This document shows, piece after piece, positions 37,341 to 45,528 of a DNA stretch of 64,000 bases. How positions within the stretch are numbered: position 1 is the first letter of the stretch; every line of letters starts with the position of its first letter. Location of the stretch: the NCBI GenBank assembly GCA_017559305.1, contig JAFYSP010000011.1, forward strand, positions 1 through 64,000. The letters run 5' to 3'. Source of the stretch: Clostridia bacterium. Its GTDB lineage: Bacteria; Bacillota; Clostridia; Oscillospirales; Acutalibacteraceae. Made by a program: the position numbers and the translations under genes. The notes under the pieces are model-generated. The model saw only the letters and a list, made by a program, of their open reading frames with translations. It made no database searches and had not been told where the DNA came from.

Positions 37341-38537
37341 ATGAAAAAGGCAATATCTTTAATTGCAAAAGCGATGGCTGTTTGCATTATCTTGAGCGCA
37401 GTTATGTGCGGATGCTCACCAAAACGCGAACGACCAATACTTGGTTACAATAAGGATAAAACCAATGAAACGGTTGTTATGAAGGAAGGAAAACTCTGCC
37501 AAGAATTTGCAGGAGCAACAGTTTCTCTTTCGGGCAATCAAACGGCATATTTTTTCAACTACGATGTAAAATTGGTCAATAAACTTGCATTTTCTACAAA
37601 TGTAAATCTCCCGACAAGTGGAAAAACCGGTATTCTTCTTGGTAAGTATACCGATGCAAACGGTAGTCAAAAAACAATCAAATCGGTAATCTCAACCCAA
37701 GAGAGCAAAGCGTATTTGGTGGCATTTGATGACAAAACTTCAGAAATAATTGCTGAATACAAAATCAAGTCGGACGTTTCGGGCTTGGTGGTTTTGACAG
37801 CAGAGTACGATAGCGGAAAAATCGCTTTCTGGGTAGATGACGAATATCTTTATAAGAAGACCTTTGATTTGTCAACTTATTCTCAGAATTTCGAATTTTA
37901 CGGCGGATTTGTAAGTGAAGACGCAGAGGTTGAATTTAAGTTCATCAAGATTTTCGGCACTGCGACCACCTTGAAATTCGACTCTAATACAATCGTTGAG
38001 AATTGCAAAGATTTAGTACCCGATACAACAAAGGTACAGATAAAAGGCGACCCGAAAGAAATCGAACTTGGCGCAGATAAAATGTATAATATCTCAGGAG
38101 CTAACGTCATCAATTTTGAAGGCCTCGAACTTGATCCCGAAAAGCCCGTTGCTTACAGTTTCACCTTGAAGACAATTAAGGTGCAAAAATCATGGAACGG
38201 CTTCAGACCAACCTTCCTTGTGGACGAAAATGGTAATAAGGTCAAAATGTTCTCTTTGGACGGATCTATAACGATTTTTTATTACAATGCAAAAACTGGT
38301 AAAGACGAGTCCAAAGTTTCAAACAGCGGTTATACAAGACCTATGAAATCCGAAGAAAATTTCCTCGTTTATTATAACGACGGTTGGATTTATATCTTCC
38401 TTGAAGGCAGACAAATTGTTTCTTGGGAATTACCTGAGGGAAATTATACTCCCGTCTTTACTACATTGTTTGAATTTGGAACTCACGAGGTTACCAATAT
38501 CAAGATTTATCAGGCAAACGACGTAGTTGTATACTAA
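37341..38537 (+). CDS. Lipoprotein with beta-sandwich module related to the GH13 tail
   Basis: 398 residues; start at 37341 (MKKAISLIAKAMAV) after TTGGAG. The signal peptide ends AVMCGCS, giving a plausible lipobox Cys. The body lacks known catalytic motifs. It contains a module whose end (FYGGFVSEDAEVEFKFIKIFGTAT) resembles module ends in the giant GH13 protein (FYSTGCGVKVSNLAVFGGAS; FVSDGVEVNVSDVSLSG). A second half (about 250-398) ends in YTPVFTTLFEFGTHEVTNIKIY. It is probably a surface carbohydrate-binding lipoprotein. Co-transcribed with the GH28-like gene 28 bp upstream. Confidence 0.6.
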   Translation: MKKAISLIAKAMAVCIILSAVMCGCSPKRERPILGYNKDKTNETVVMKEGKLCQEFAGATVSLSGNQTAYFFNYDVKLVNKLAFSTNVNLPTSGKTGILLGKYTDANGSQKTIKSVISTQESKAYLVAFDDKTSEIIAEYKIKSDVSGLVVLTAEYDSGKIAFWVDDEYLYKKTFDLSTYSQNFEFYGGFVSEDAEVEFKFIKIFGTATTLKFDSNTIVENCKDLVPDTTKVQIKGDPKEIELGADKMYNISGANVINFEGLELDPEKPVAYSFTLKTIKVQKSWNGFRPTFLVDENGNKVKMFSLDGSITIFYYNAKTGKDESKVSNSGYTRPMKSEENFLVYYNDGWIYIFLEGRQIVSWELPEGNYTPVFTTLFEFGTHEVTNIKIYQANDVVVY

Positions 38538-38541
38538 AATT

Positions 38542-38580
38542 ACAGTCCGCTCAATTCTTTGAGCGGACTGTTTTCTTTTC
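38542..38580 (+). terminator. Terminator after the 37341 lipoprotein gene
   Basis: ACAGTCCGCTCAA (38542-38554) pairs with TTGAGCGGACTGT (38559-38571), followed by TTTCTTTTC. The stretch from here to the promoter at 38723 is AT-rich with nothing else recognised. Confidence 0.92.
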
Positions 38581-38722
38581 TATATATTGGTATTTGGGAT
38601 AACCAGCGGCACAGTATCTTGTTAAAAAATGCAAAATGGTGGTAAAATTTGTATATTTTATCTAATTAAAAACCCACATATTTGTATAACTATATATATT
38701 ATTGGAAAAATTATACCATCTA

Positions 38723-38752
38723 TTGACATCACCCTTCAAAATGTGATAAAAT
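38723..38752 (+). promoter_or_regulatory. Promoter for the riboswitch-xpt operon
   Basis: TTGACA (38723-38728) and TAAAAT (38747-38752), 18-bp spacer, about 24 nt before the first aptamer base. Confidence 0.6.
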
Positions 38753-38775
38753 TAGCAGGTAAATTGATATATTTT

Positions 38776-38845
38776 TGCCGATATAAATTTGATAAGTTGG
38801 TTCAAATGTTTCTACCGCACGCCGTGTATGATGCGACTATTGGTA
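38776..38845 (+). promoter_or_regulatory. Purine riboswitch aptamer, guanine/xanthine class
   Basis: 70-nt element with the purine aptamer layout. P1 is TGCCGATA (38776-38783) with TATTGGTA (38838-38845), fully paired allowing G-U. P2 is ATTTGA/TCAAAT, with loop AAGTTGG whose GG can kiss the L3 CC. The invariant J2/3 TTTCTACC is at 38810-38817, P3 is CGCA/TGCG, and J3/1 is GACTAT at 38835-38840. The C at the specificity position (GACTAT, not GATTAT) predicts guanine or hypoxanthine rather than adenine. It lies upstream of xpt, the classic target. Confidence 0.88.
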
Positions 38846-38853
38846 TAAAAAAC

Positions 38854-38894
38854 GATCGGCATACAAAAGTTTTTTGTCAGTCGGTCTTTTTTTG
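38854..38894 (+). terminator. Riboswitch expression-platform terminator
   Basis: GATCGGC-AT-ACAAAAG (38854-38869) pairs with TTTTTTGT-CA-GTCGGTC, then seven T residues, placed 9 nt after P1 and 16 nt before the xpt start. This predicts transcription termination when purine is bound. Confidence 0.8.
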
Positions 38895-38909
38895 CATTTG
38901 GAGGGAAAA

Positions 38910-39482
38910 ATGAAGGCGCTTGAAGATAAAATACTTGCTGAAGGCAAGGTGTATCCGGGACATATATTAAAGGTTGGAAGTTTTCTTAATCAGCAACTTG
39001 ATTGTTCCTTCCTCATGGAGATGGGAAAAGAAATTGCCCGTCTTTATAAAGATGAAAAAGTAACCAAGATTATAACGGTTGAAGCATCGGGAATTGCTAT
39101 TGCAGTAGCAGTAGGCGCCGTTATGGGCGTGCCTGCGGTTTTCGCAAAGAAAAATAAATCCGCAAACGTAGGTAATAACGTTTATTCTGCTACCGTTCAT
39201 TCCTATACTCATGGAACCGATTATAATATCGTGGTTGATAGAGAGTATCTTTCAAGTGATGACAGACTTTTGATAGTTGATGATTTCTTGGCGGCAGGCA
39301 ATGCAATAGCAGGACTTTTAAGTCTTGCCGAGCAGGCAGGCGCATCCGTCGCAGGTGCCGCAATAGCGGTTGAAAAAGCATTTCAGCATGGTGGAGATAA
39401 ATATCGTGAAAACGGTCTTCGCATTGAATCTCTTGCAAGAATTGCCGAAATGACGGAGGATAGCTTGACCTTCGTAAAATAA
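38910..39482 (+). CDS. xpt: Xanthine phosphoribosyltransferase
   Basis: 190-residue cytoplasmic purine salvage enzyme converting xanthine (and possibly guanine) plus PRPP to the nucleotide. The start at 38910 (MKALEDKILAEGKVYPGHILKV) follows GGAGGG; an in-frame upstream start would lie inside the terminator hairpin. Landmarks are NQQLDCSFL, the VEASGIAIA block, KKNKSANVG and the PRPP-binding loop LLIVDDFLAAGNA near residue 125. Length agrees with the family. First gene of an operon behind a guanine-class riboswitch and followed by a nucleoside importer. Confidence 0.94.
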   Translation: MKALEDKILAEGKVYPGHILKVGSFLNQQLDCSFLMEMGKEIARLYKDEKVTKIITVEASGIAIAVAVGAVMGVPAVFAKKNKSANVGNNVYSATVHSYTHGTDYNIVVDREYLSSDDRLLIVDDFLAAGNAIAGLLSLAEQAGASVAGAAIAVEKAFQHGGDKYRENGLRIESLARIAEMTEDSLTFVK

Positions 39483-39542
39483 TCGAGCCCTTTAAGTTGG
39501 ATGTAATTAACTTTACATATTAAAAAAATGGAGGAATTAAAA

Positions 39543-40769
39543 ATGAAAAAGATCCTTGCACTCGTTCTTTGTCTTGTAATGGTTCTTGGCTTCGCTGCTT
39601 GCGGTACTACAAACAATGAAGACAAAACTCTTGGCATGAGCGAATCACCCCTCGCAATCCCCGCACTCACAGTAGATTATGAACTCCCCGAAGATTTCAA
39701 GATTGGCTTTATCTGCCTTCACGATGAATCTTCAACTTATGACCTCAACTTCATCAATGCTGTATTGAGATATCAGGAAGCAACAGGTCTTAAGAATGAT
39801 CAGGTTATCATCAAGAGAAACATTGAAGAAACCGAAAAATGCTATGAAGCTGCTGTTGAACTTGTAAACCAGGGATGCAACATCGTATTTGCAAACTCTT
39901 TCGGTCACGAGCCTTTTATAGCACAGGCTGCTGCTGAATATCCTGATGTTCAGTTCTGCCATGCAACAGGCGTTACCGCTGCTGATAAAGGTCTCGCAAA
40001 CTTCCACAATGCATTCGCATCTATCTATCAGGGTAGATACCTTGCAGGTCTTGCTGCAGGTCTTAAGCTCAACGAAATGATCGCTGAAGGCAAGATTACT
40101 GCTGATAAGGCAAAGATGGGTTACGTTGGCGCATACACCTATGCTGAAGTTATTTCAGGTTACACATCATTCTACCTCGGCGCAAAATCTGTTTGCCCCA
40201 CAGTAACTATGGACGTACAGTTCACAGGTTCTTGGTATGATGTTGAAGCTGAAAAGAATGCTGCTTTGAACCTTATGTCAAAGGATTGCGTTCTCATTTC
40301 TCAGCACGCTGACTCTATGGGCGCTCCCGGTGCTTGTGAAGAAAATGGCGTTCCCAACGTTTCTTACAACGGAAGCACTTATGAAGCATGTCCCGAAACA
40401 TTCATCGTTTCTTCTGCTATCAACTGGGCTCCTTATTACAACTACATCACAAAGTGCTATGCTGAAGGCAAAGACATCGACACCAACTGGTGCGGCGGCA
40501 TTGCTGAAGGTTCTGTAGTTCTTACCGGTATCAACCAGGATGTAGCTGCTGAAGGCACTCTCGCAGCAGTTAACGATGCAATCGCTAAGTTCAAAGCTGG
40601 CACACTCAACGTATTTGATACTGCTAACTGGACTGTAGGCGACAAGACTCTCACAAACGAAGATAACGCAAACATCAAAGATGGTTACTTCCACGAGTCT
40701 GAAGCAATTTCTGCTCCTTCCTTCGATCTCAGAATCGACGGTATTACTCTCCTCAACGAGAAGTATTAA
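39543..40769 (+). CDS. BMP family nucleoside-binding lipoprotein
   Basis: 408 residues; start at 39543 (MKKILALVLCLVMVLGFAACG), lipobox FAAC at about 20. The mature protein has the BMP/Med/PnrA fold: FKIGFICLHDESSTYDLNFINA, GCNIVFANSFGHEPF, FHNAFASIYQGRYLAGLAAG and KMGYVGAYTYAEVISGYTSF. Such proteins bind purine nucleosides outside the membrane for BMP-type ABC importers. It sits 60 bp after xpt and before the matching ATPase and permeases, and the riboswitch supports a purine ligand. A hairpin after the gene could raise its expression over the transporter genes. Confidence 0.92.
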   Translation: MKKILALVLCLVMVLGFAACGTTNNEDKTLGMSESPLAIPALTVDYELPEDFKIGFICLHDESSTYDLNFINAVLRYQEATGLKNDQVIIKRNIEETEKCYEAAVELVNQGCNIVFANSFGHEPFIAQAAAEYPDVQFCHATGVTAADKGLANFHNAFASIYQGRYLAGLAAGLKLNEMIAEGKITADKAKMGYVGAYTYAEVISGYTSFYLGAKSVCPTVTMDVQFTGSWYDVEAEKNAALNLMSKDCVLISQHADSMGAPGACEENGVPNVSYNGSTYEACPETFIVSSAINWAPYYNYITKCYAEGKDIDTNWCGGIAEGSVVLTGINQDVAAEGTLAAVNDAIAKFKAGTLNVFDTANWTVGDKTLTNEDNANIKDGYFHESEAISAPSFDLRIDGITLLNEKY

Positions 40770-40784
40770 TTTTAACTTAAAGCC

Positions 40785-40820
40785 AAGCAGGCGGAGCTTA
40801 GCCGCTCCGCCTGCTTATTT
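40785..40820 (+). terminator. Attenuating hairpin after the binding-protein gene
   Basis: AAGCAGGCGGAGC (40785-40797) pairs with GCTCCGCCTGCTT (40804-40816). The following ATTTACATTTTATTTT is a poor T tract, so partial read-through into the transporter genes is likely. Confidence 0.75.
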
Positions 40821-40844
40821 ACATTTTATTTTGGAGGAAAAACG

Positions 40845-42383
40845 GTGAACACTGTTGCACTTGAACTAAAAAACATATCCAAGCGCTTCGGCGATAAATA
40901 TGCCAATAAGAATGTAGACCTCACTCTTGAGCGAGGAGAAATACTTGCAATCCTTGGCGAAAACGGAAGCGGTAAAACTTCAATGGTTAATATGATAGCA
41001 GGTATTTATTATCCCGATGAGGGAGAAATATTTGTTGATGGAAAGCCGGTAGTTATCACCTCTCCAAAAGATGCATTCAAGTATAAAATCGGTATGATAC
41101 ATCAGCATTTCAAACTTGTTGATGTTTTTTCTGCTTCACAGAATATAGTTCTTGGAATTAAAGAAGCGGGAAGATATAAACTTTCCGAAGTTGAAGATAA
41201 GGTTTATGAAATTTCCAAAAAGTACGGTTTTCATATCAACCCTAAAAAGAAAGTACACGAAATGTCTGTTTCTGAAAAACAGACCGTTGAAATTATGAAG
41301 GTGCTCTATCGTGGAGCAGACATTTTAATCCTCGATGAGCCCACCGCAGTTTTGACACCTCAGGAAATCGAAAAACTTTTCGCAGTTCTTCGCAGAATGA
41401 GGGAAGACGGCAAATCCATCATTATCATAACCCATAAAATGCATGAGGTGCTCTCTCTTTCGGACAGAGTTGCCGTTATGCGTAAGGGTGAGCACGTTGC
41501 AACGGTTAAAACCGCAGAAACTAACGAAAAAGAACTCACCGAAATGATGATGGGCGAAAAAATAGATTTGAATATAGAACGATCAGAACCTGTAGACCCA
41601 CAGGATAGATTGGTCGTTGAAAATATATGCAGTAAGAATGCTGAAGGAATTCCTGTTCTTAATAACGTTTCCTTTACCGCAAGATCGGGTGAAATTCTCG
41701 GTGTTGCAGGTATTGCAGGTTCAGGACAAAGAGAACTCCTTGAATCAATTGCAGGTCTTTACCATATCGATTCAGGCGAGATAACCTATAATGATCCCGC
41801 AACAGGAAAGCAGGAAAATCTTCGAGATAAAACCCCGTTGCAGATTGCCGACCTCGGCGTGCGCCTGTCATTCGTACCTGAAGACAGACTTGGCATGGGA
41901 CTTGTCGGTAATATGGATATTATTGATAACGTTATGCTTCGTAGCTATAAAAAGGGTAAATCTTTCTTCCTTGACAGAAACAGCCCTCATAATCTTGCTA
42001 TGGAACTTATCAAAGACCTCAACATCATAACACCGAATGAATATACACCCGTCCGTAAACTTTCAGGCGGTAATATTCAAAAGGTTCTTGTAGGTCGTGA
42101 GATTGCTGCCGCTCCGTCTGTATTTATGGCGGCATACCCTGTTAGAGGTCTTGTCGTTAACGCTTCATACAGCATCTATAACCTTCTTAATAAGCAGAAG
42201 GAAATGGGTGTTGCCGTTATTTTCGTCGGTGAAGACCTTGACGTTCTTATTGAACTTTGCGATAGAATTATGGTTATTTCATCTGGCGAAATAACAGGTA
42301 TTGTAGATGCCAGAAACACAACTAAAGAAGAAATCGGTCTTCTTATGACAAAAGCAAGGAAAGGAGATAATACGGATGAATAA
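40845..42383 (+). CDS. Nucleoside ABC importer, duplicated ATPase subunit
   Basis: 512 residues with two ATP-binding halves; GTG start at 40845 after TTGGAGGAAA. Half one has Walker A GENGSGKTS, signature SVSEKQTVEI, Walker B DILILDEPTAVLTP and switch His ITHKMHE. Half two has the degenerate Walker A GIAGSGQRE, LSGGNIQKVLVGREIA and a non-catalytic Walker B VFMAAYPVRGL, usual for this CUT2/BMP subfamily. It energises purine nucleoside uptake with the two following permeases. It overlaps the next gene by 8 bp. Confidence 0.93.
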   Translation: MNTVALELKNISKRFGDKYANKNVDLTLERGEILAILGENGSGKTSMVNMIAGIYYPDEGEIFVDGKPVVITSPKDAFKYKIGMIHQHFKLVDVFSASQNIVLGIKEAGRYKLSEVEDKVYEISKKYGFHINPKKKVHEMSVSEKQTVEIMKVLYRGADILILDEPTAVLTPQEIEKLFAVLRRMREDGKSIIIITHKMHEVLSLSDRVAVMRKGEHVATVKTAETNEKELTEMMMGEKIDLNIERSEPVDPQDRLVVENICSKNAEGIPVLNNVSFTARSGEILGVAGIAGSGQRELLESIAGLYHIDSGEITYNDPATGKQENLRDKTPLQIADLGVRLSFVPEDRLGMGLVGNMDIIDNVMLRSYKKGKSFFLDRNSPHNLAMELIKDLNIITPNEYTPVRKLSGGNIQKVLVGREIAAAPSVFMAAYPVRGLVVNASYSIYNLLNKQKEMGVAVIFVGEDLDVLIELCDRIMVISSGEITGIVDARNTTKEEIGLLMTKARKGDNTDE

Positions 42384-43488
42384 TGTTGAAGTGACTGCAA
42401 AGAAAAAAAGAGAACCACTTTTTCATATCACTAAAAGAAGTGCGATAGATTGGAAAGTATCTATCGGAATCAGAGCAGTGGCAATTTTGGGCGCACTTGT
42501 TTTTATGACTATTGTTTTCCTTTTCCTTTCTGATGAGAATCCTTTTGTTTTGTACAAATCAATGTTTGAGGGCGTGTTCGGAAACTCGATGAGAACCTGG
42601 ATACTTTTCAGTAATACCGCAATCCTTCTCGGAATTTCACTTGCTCTTACTCCTGCTTTCAAGATGAAATTCTGGAACTGCGGCGGTGAAGGTCAGGTTA
42701 TTATCGCCTCACTCGTTTCTGCAATGCTTATGTTCTTCGTCGGTGATTCGGTATCCTATCCCGTGCTCGTTGTTTTAATGCTTGTTTCGAGTCTTGCTAT
42801 AGGAGCAATTTGGGCTCTTATTCCTGCAATATTCAAGTCCAAATGGAACACTAACGAAACACTCTTTACACTTATGATGAACTATATTGCGATTCAGTGT
42901 GTTACTTATTTCCTTAAAGTTTTTGGTAACGCTCAGGGAAATCAGGAGCCAATGCCGCAATTTGCATTACCGAAAATTTTTGGAGATAGATACTTCCTCA
43001 ATATTCTTCTTATTGCTGTAATTTGCATTTTGATGTTCGTGTATCTTCGTTATAGCAAACACGGATATGAAATATCTGTTGTCGGTGAAAGCGAAAGAAC
43101 AGCAAAATACGTAGGTATCAACGTTTCTAAAGTAATCATCAGAACTATGATTATTTCAGGCGCTCTTTGTGGATTGGTAGGATTTTTGCTTGTAGCAAAC
43201 GGAAGTTGCGCTATCACCACCACTATTACAGGTGGCAGAGGTTTTACTGCAATTCTCGTTTCCTGGCTTGCAAAATTCAATCCCGTTTATATGGTTCTCA
43301 CCTCATTCCTTGTCATCTTTTTACAACAGGGAACGAGTTATATGGGCGATATCTATCGACTTGATACCTCAATGGCTGATATTTTTATCGGCGTGGTGCT
43401 TCTCTTTATTATCGGTTGTGAATTTTTCATCAACTATAAAATCAATTTCAAAAAACCTTCAAAAGAAAATAAGGAGGTGGCCAAATAA
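42376..43488 (+). CDS. Nucleoside ABC importer permease (BMP type, first)
   Basis: 370-residue polytopic membrane protein of the BPD_transp_2/YufP-NupP type, with about 9-10 helices. It shows FKMKFWNCGGEGQVIIASLVSA (the conserved N-half motif), WNTNETLFTLMMNYIAI, and the C-half ERTAKYVGINVSKVIIRTMIISGALCGLVG (two adjoining stretches). Start overlaps the end of the ATPase gene; the stop overlaps the next permease (TAATG). With its partner it forms the purine nucleoside channel. Confidence 0.92.
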   Translation: MNNVEVTAKKKREPLFHITKRSAIDWKVSIGIRAVAILGALVFMTIVFLFLSDENPFVLYKSMFEGVFGNSMRTWILFSNTAILLGISLALTPAFKMKFWNCGGEGQVIIASLVSAMLMFFVGDSVSYPVLVVLMLVSSLAIGAIWALIPAIFKSKWNTNETLFTLMMNYIAIQCVTYFLKVFGNAQGNQEPMPQFALPKIFGDRYFLNILLIAVICILMFVYLRYSKHGYEISVVGESERTAKYVGINVSKVIIRTMIISGALCGLVGFLLVANGSCAITTTITGGRGFTAILVSWLAKFNPVYMVLTSFLVIFLQQGTSYMGDIYRLDTSMADIFIGVVLLFIIGCEFFINYKINFKKPSKENKEVAK

Positions 43489-44450
43489 TGATTATTACCT
43501 TTCTTGTTAGTGCTATTAAATTTGGTATGGTGCTCTTATTTGGCTCCACCGGTGAAACCTTAACCGAAAAATCAGGTCACTTAAATCTGGGTATTCCGGG
43601 TGTTATGTGCGTTGGTACTGCCGTTGGTTGCGCAGCAGAGGTTATCTATTTTGAAGCATGCGGCGGTAAACTCAATATGATTTACCCATTAGCAGTTTTT
43701 ATTCCTGTTATTGCTACCTTGTTGGGTGGCGCCCTTATGGGACTTATTTACTCATTCTTGACGGTGACACTTCATGCAAACCAAAACGTTACAGGTCTTG
43801 CAATGACTACCTTTGGCGTAGGTATTTCTAAATACATTATCGCTGTTGTTGATGACTATAAGTTTACAGCAGGTGCAAAGTTCTTCAGAATGAGCATTTT
43901 GCCATTTTCAGATGCATTGGGCGACGTTGGTAAACTTTTCTTCTCATACGGAATACTTGTTTACCTTTCAATCATAGTTGCAGTCCTTGTGTCTTTCATT
44001 CTTAACAGAACAAAGGTTGGTCTGCACCTTCGTGCAGTCGGTGAAAACCCTGCAACTGCCGATGCCGCAGGTATCAACGTAACAAAATACAGATATATTG
44101 CCACCTGTACAGGTTGTGCAATTTCCAGTCTTGGCGGTTTATTGTATATAATGGACTACCTCAACGGTAACTGGGAATATGTTATTGATGCTATCGGTTG
44201 GCTTTGCGTAGCTCTTGTTATTTTCACTATCTGGAAGCCGGTTTTCGGTATTTTCTGTTCAATCCTTTTCGGCGTATTTTATGTTGCTGCAGAATATATC
44301 CCCGGAATATCTCTTTCGGATAAAGAAATATTCAAAATGCTTCCTTATCTTGTAACAATTATTGTTCTTATTATTACAAGTATCAGAAATAAGCGTGAAA
44401 ATCAGCCCCCTGCAAGTCTCGGCATCAATTACTTCCGTGAAGAAAGATAA
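43488..44450 (+). CDS. Nucleoside ABC importer permease (BMP type, second)
   Basis: 320-residue partner permease (YufQ/NupQ type). It begins MIITFLVSAIKFGMVLLFGSTGETLTEKSGHLNLG, with the family motif SGHLNLGIPGVM near 30-42 (given here as overlapping short pieces). The C half has HLRAVGENPATADAAGINVTKYRY. It is the last gene of the riboswitch-controlled operon and is followed by a bidirectional terminator. Confidence 0.92.
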   Translation: MIITFLVSAIKFGMVLLFGSTGETLTEKSGHLNLGIPGVMCVGTAVGCAAEVIYFEACGGKLNMIYPLAVFIPVIATLLGGALMGLIYSFLTVTLHANQNVTGLAMTTFGVGISKYIIAVVDDYKFTAGAKFFRMSILPFSDALGDVGKLFFSYGILVYLSIIVAVLVSFILNRTKVGLHLRAVGENPATADAAGINVTKYRYIATCTGCAISSLGGLLYIMDYLNGNWEYVIDAIGWLCVALVIFTIWKPVFGIFCSILFGVFYVAAEYIPGISLSDKEIFKMLPYLVTIIVLIITSIRNKRENQPPASLGINYFREER

Positions 44451-44453
44451 AAT

Positions 44454-44492
44454 AAACCCCACCGAATTTTCGGTGGGGTTTTTATTTATTTG
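44454..44492 (+). terminator. Bidirectional terminator
   Basis: AAACCCCACCG (44454-44464) pairs with CGGTGGGGTTT (44471-44481), with T run after and A run before, between convergent transcripts. Confidence 0.9.
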
Positions 44493-45367
44493 TTTTCCAT
44501 CATTGAAAAAACCGAATGCTTGTAAGCAGATGGAGTCATTCCGGTATGATTTTTGAATGCTCTTGTAAAATATTGAACCGATATAAATTTTAATCTTTCG
44601 GAAATTTGTGTGAAATTCATATTTCCTTCTCGTATGAACTTTTTTGCTCTGTCAATCTGGCAGCGGTTGTAATATTCCATAACTCCGCAACCAACCTCAT
44701 TTTTAAATAACTTTTTCAAAGATGAGGGACTGATGCTGAATTCCTCACAAACGTCAGAAAATGAGATTATATTTTCAACGTTGCTTTCCAAATATGAAAG
44801 TATACGGCTGAGTTTCGGGTCGTGAGTTTCTTTTGCGGAAATTATTTCGTTTTTGAGACCTTCATTTTGCCTTATCAAGTGAATGAGCAGTATTTCAATA
44901 TAATTCTTTATAAGTTGCTCACTTGCAAATTTCTGATCCTGATACCTGATAAGTTCTGCGGTATATGGATCGCCGAGCGGGGTAGAGAAAGCGTGCTTTG
45001 CTTCATTTATAATAGAAGCCATCAACTTTCTTTCGTCAGCATCACATTCGAGTATTTTTCCTGAAATATTATATAAAGCAGGGCTGTCACTTGCAAAAGA
45101 AACTATGACGGTACTTGCCGCAGTTTCTCCGTTGCAACGTATGTTGTGGAATTCCATTGGCTTATGTAAAAAGAACTGCTTTGCTTTGAGCAAAAACTCA
45201 TTACCGCCCGCTGTTACAATAACTTCGTCTTTGTCGGCATATACAAATTCCCAAAAGTCGTGAATCTCGCCCGAAAATGCAAAATCTTTGGCATATTCAA
45301 AGTAGTGCAGAGATATTACACTGTCAATCTCAACATCGCTTTTCAATTTGACTTTTATATATTCCAT
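44486..45367 (-). CDS. AraC-family transcriptional regulator
   Basis: 293 residues; minus-strand start at 45367 after GAGGT. The N-terminal cupin-like sensor is about 20-110 (FSGEIHDFWEFVYADKDEVIVTAGG; KAKQFFLHKPMEFHNIRC). The C-terminal double helix-turn-helix is about 195-285 (SFSDVCEEFSISPSSLKKLFKNEVG and FTQISERLKFISVQYFTRAFKNHTGMTPSAYK, each a standard AraC helix pair). It is divergent from nagA, 161 bp away, and probably controls the nagA-ROK kinase operon in response to an amino sugar. Confidence 0.9.
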   Translation of the reverse strand: MEYIKVKLKSDVEIDSVISLHYFEYAKDFAFSGEIHDFWEFVYADKDEVIVTAGGNEFLLKAKQFFLHKPMEFHNIRCNGETAASTVIVSFASDSPALYNISGKILECDADERKLMASIINEAKHAFSTPLGDPYTAELIRYQDQKFASEQLIKNYIEILLIHLIRQNEGLKNEIISAKETHDPKLSRILSYLESNVENIISFSDVCEEFSISPSSLKKLFKNEVGCGVMEYYNRCQIDRAKKFIREGNMNFTQISERLKFISVQYFTRAFKNHTGMTPSAYKHSVFSMMENK

Positions 45368-45470
45368 TAGGTTTTACCTCTTTGTGTGAACTTTATGATG
45401 TTATAATATTATAATTTTGAGCAAAAGTCAACTATGACCAAAAATATAAATTTTACTAATAAAAATATCT

Positions 45471-45498
45471 ATGCAAAAGAAGAAAAAAATGTTATAAT
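45471..45498 (+). promoter_or_regulatory. Possible promoter for nagA
   Basis: ATGCAA (45471-45476) and TATAAT (45493-45498), 16-bp spacer, 31 bp before the nagA start. The -35 is weak, as expected of an activator-dependent promoter next to an AraC gene. Confidence 0.4.
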
Positions 45499-45528
45499 AT
45501 CTTAAAATAAATATTAAGGAGTAAATAT

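Noticed and set aside
38629..38913. 94-codon open frame upstream of xpt
   Set aside because: It overlaps the promoter, riboswitch aptamer and terminator, has no ribosome site and a Cys/Ile-rich, low-complexity-like product.
42100..42300. Possible loss of function in the second ATPase half (VFMAAYPVRGL)
   Set aside because: A degenerate second site is normal for this importer subfamily.
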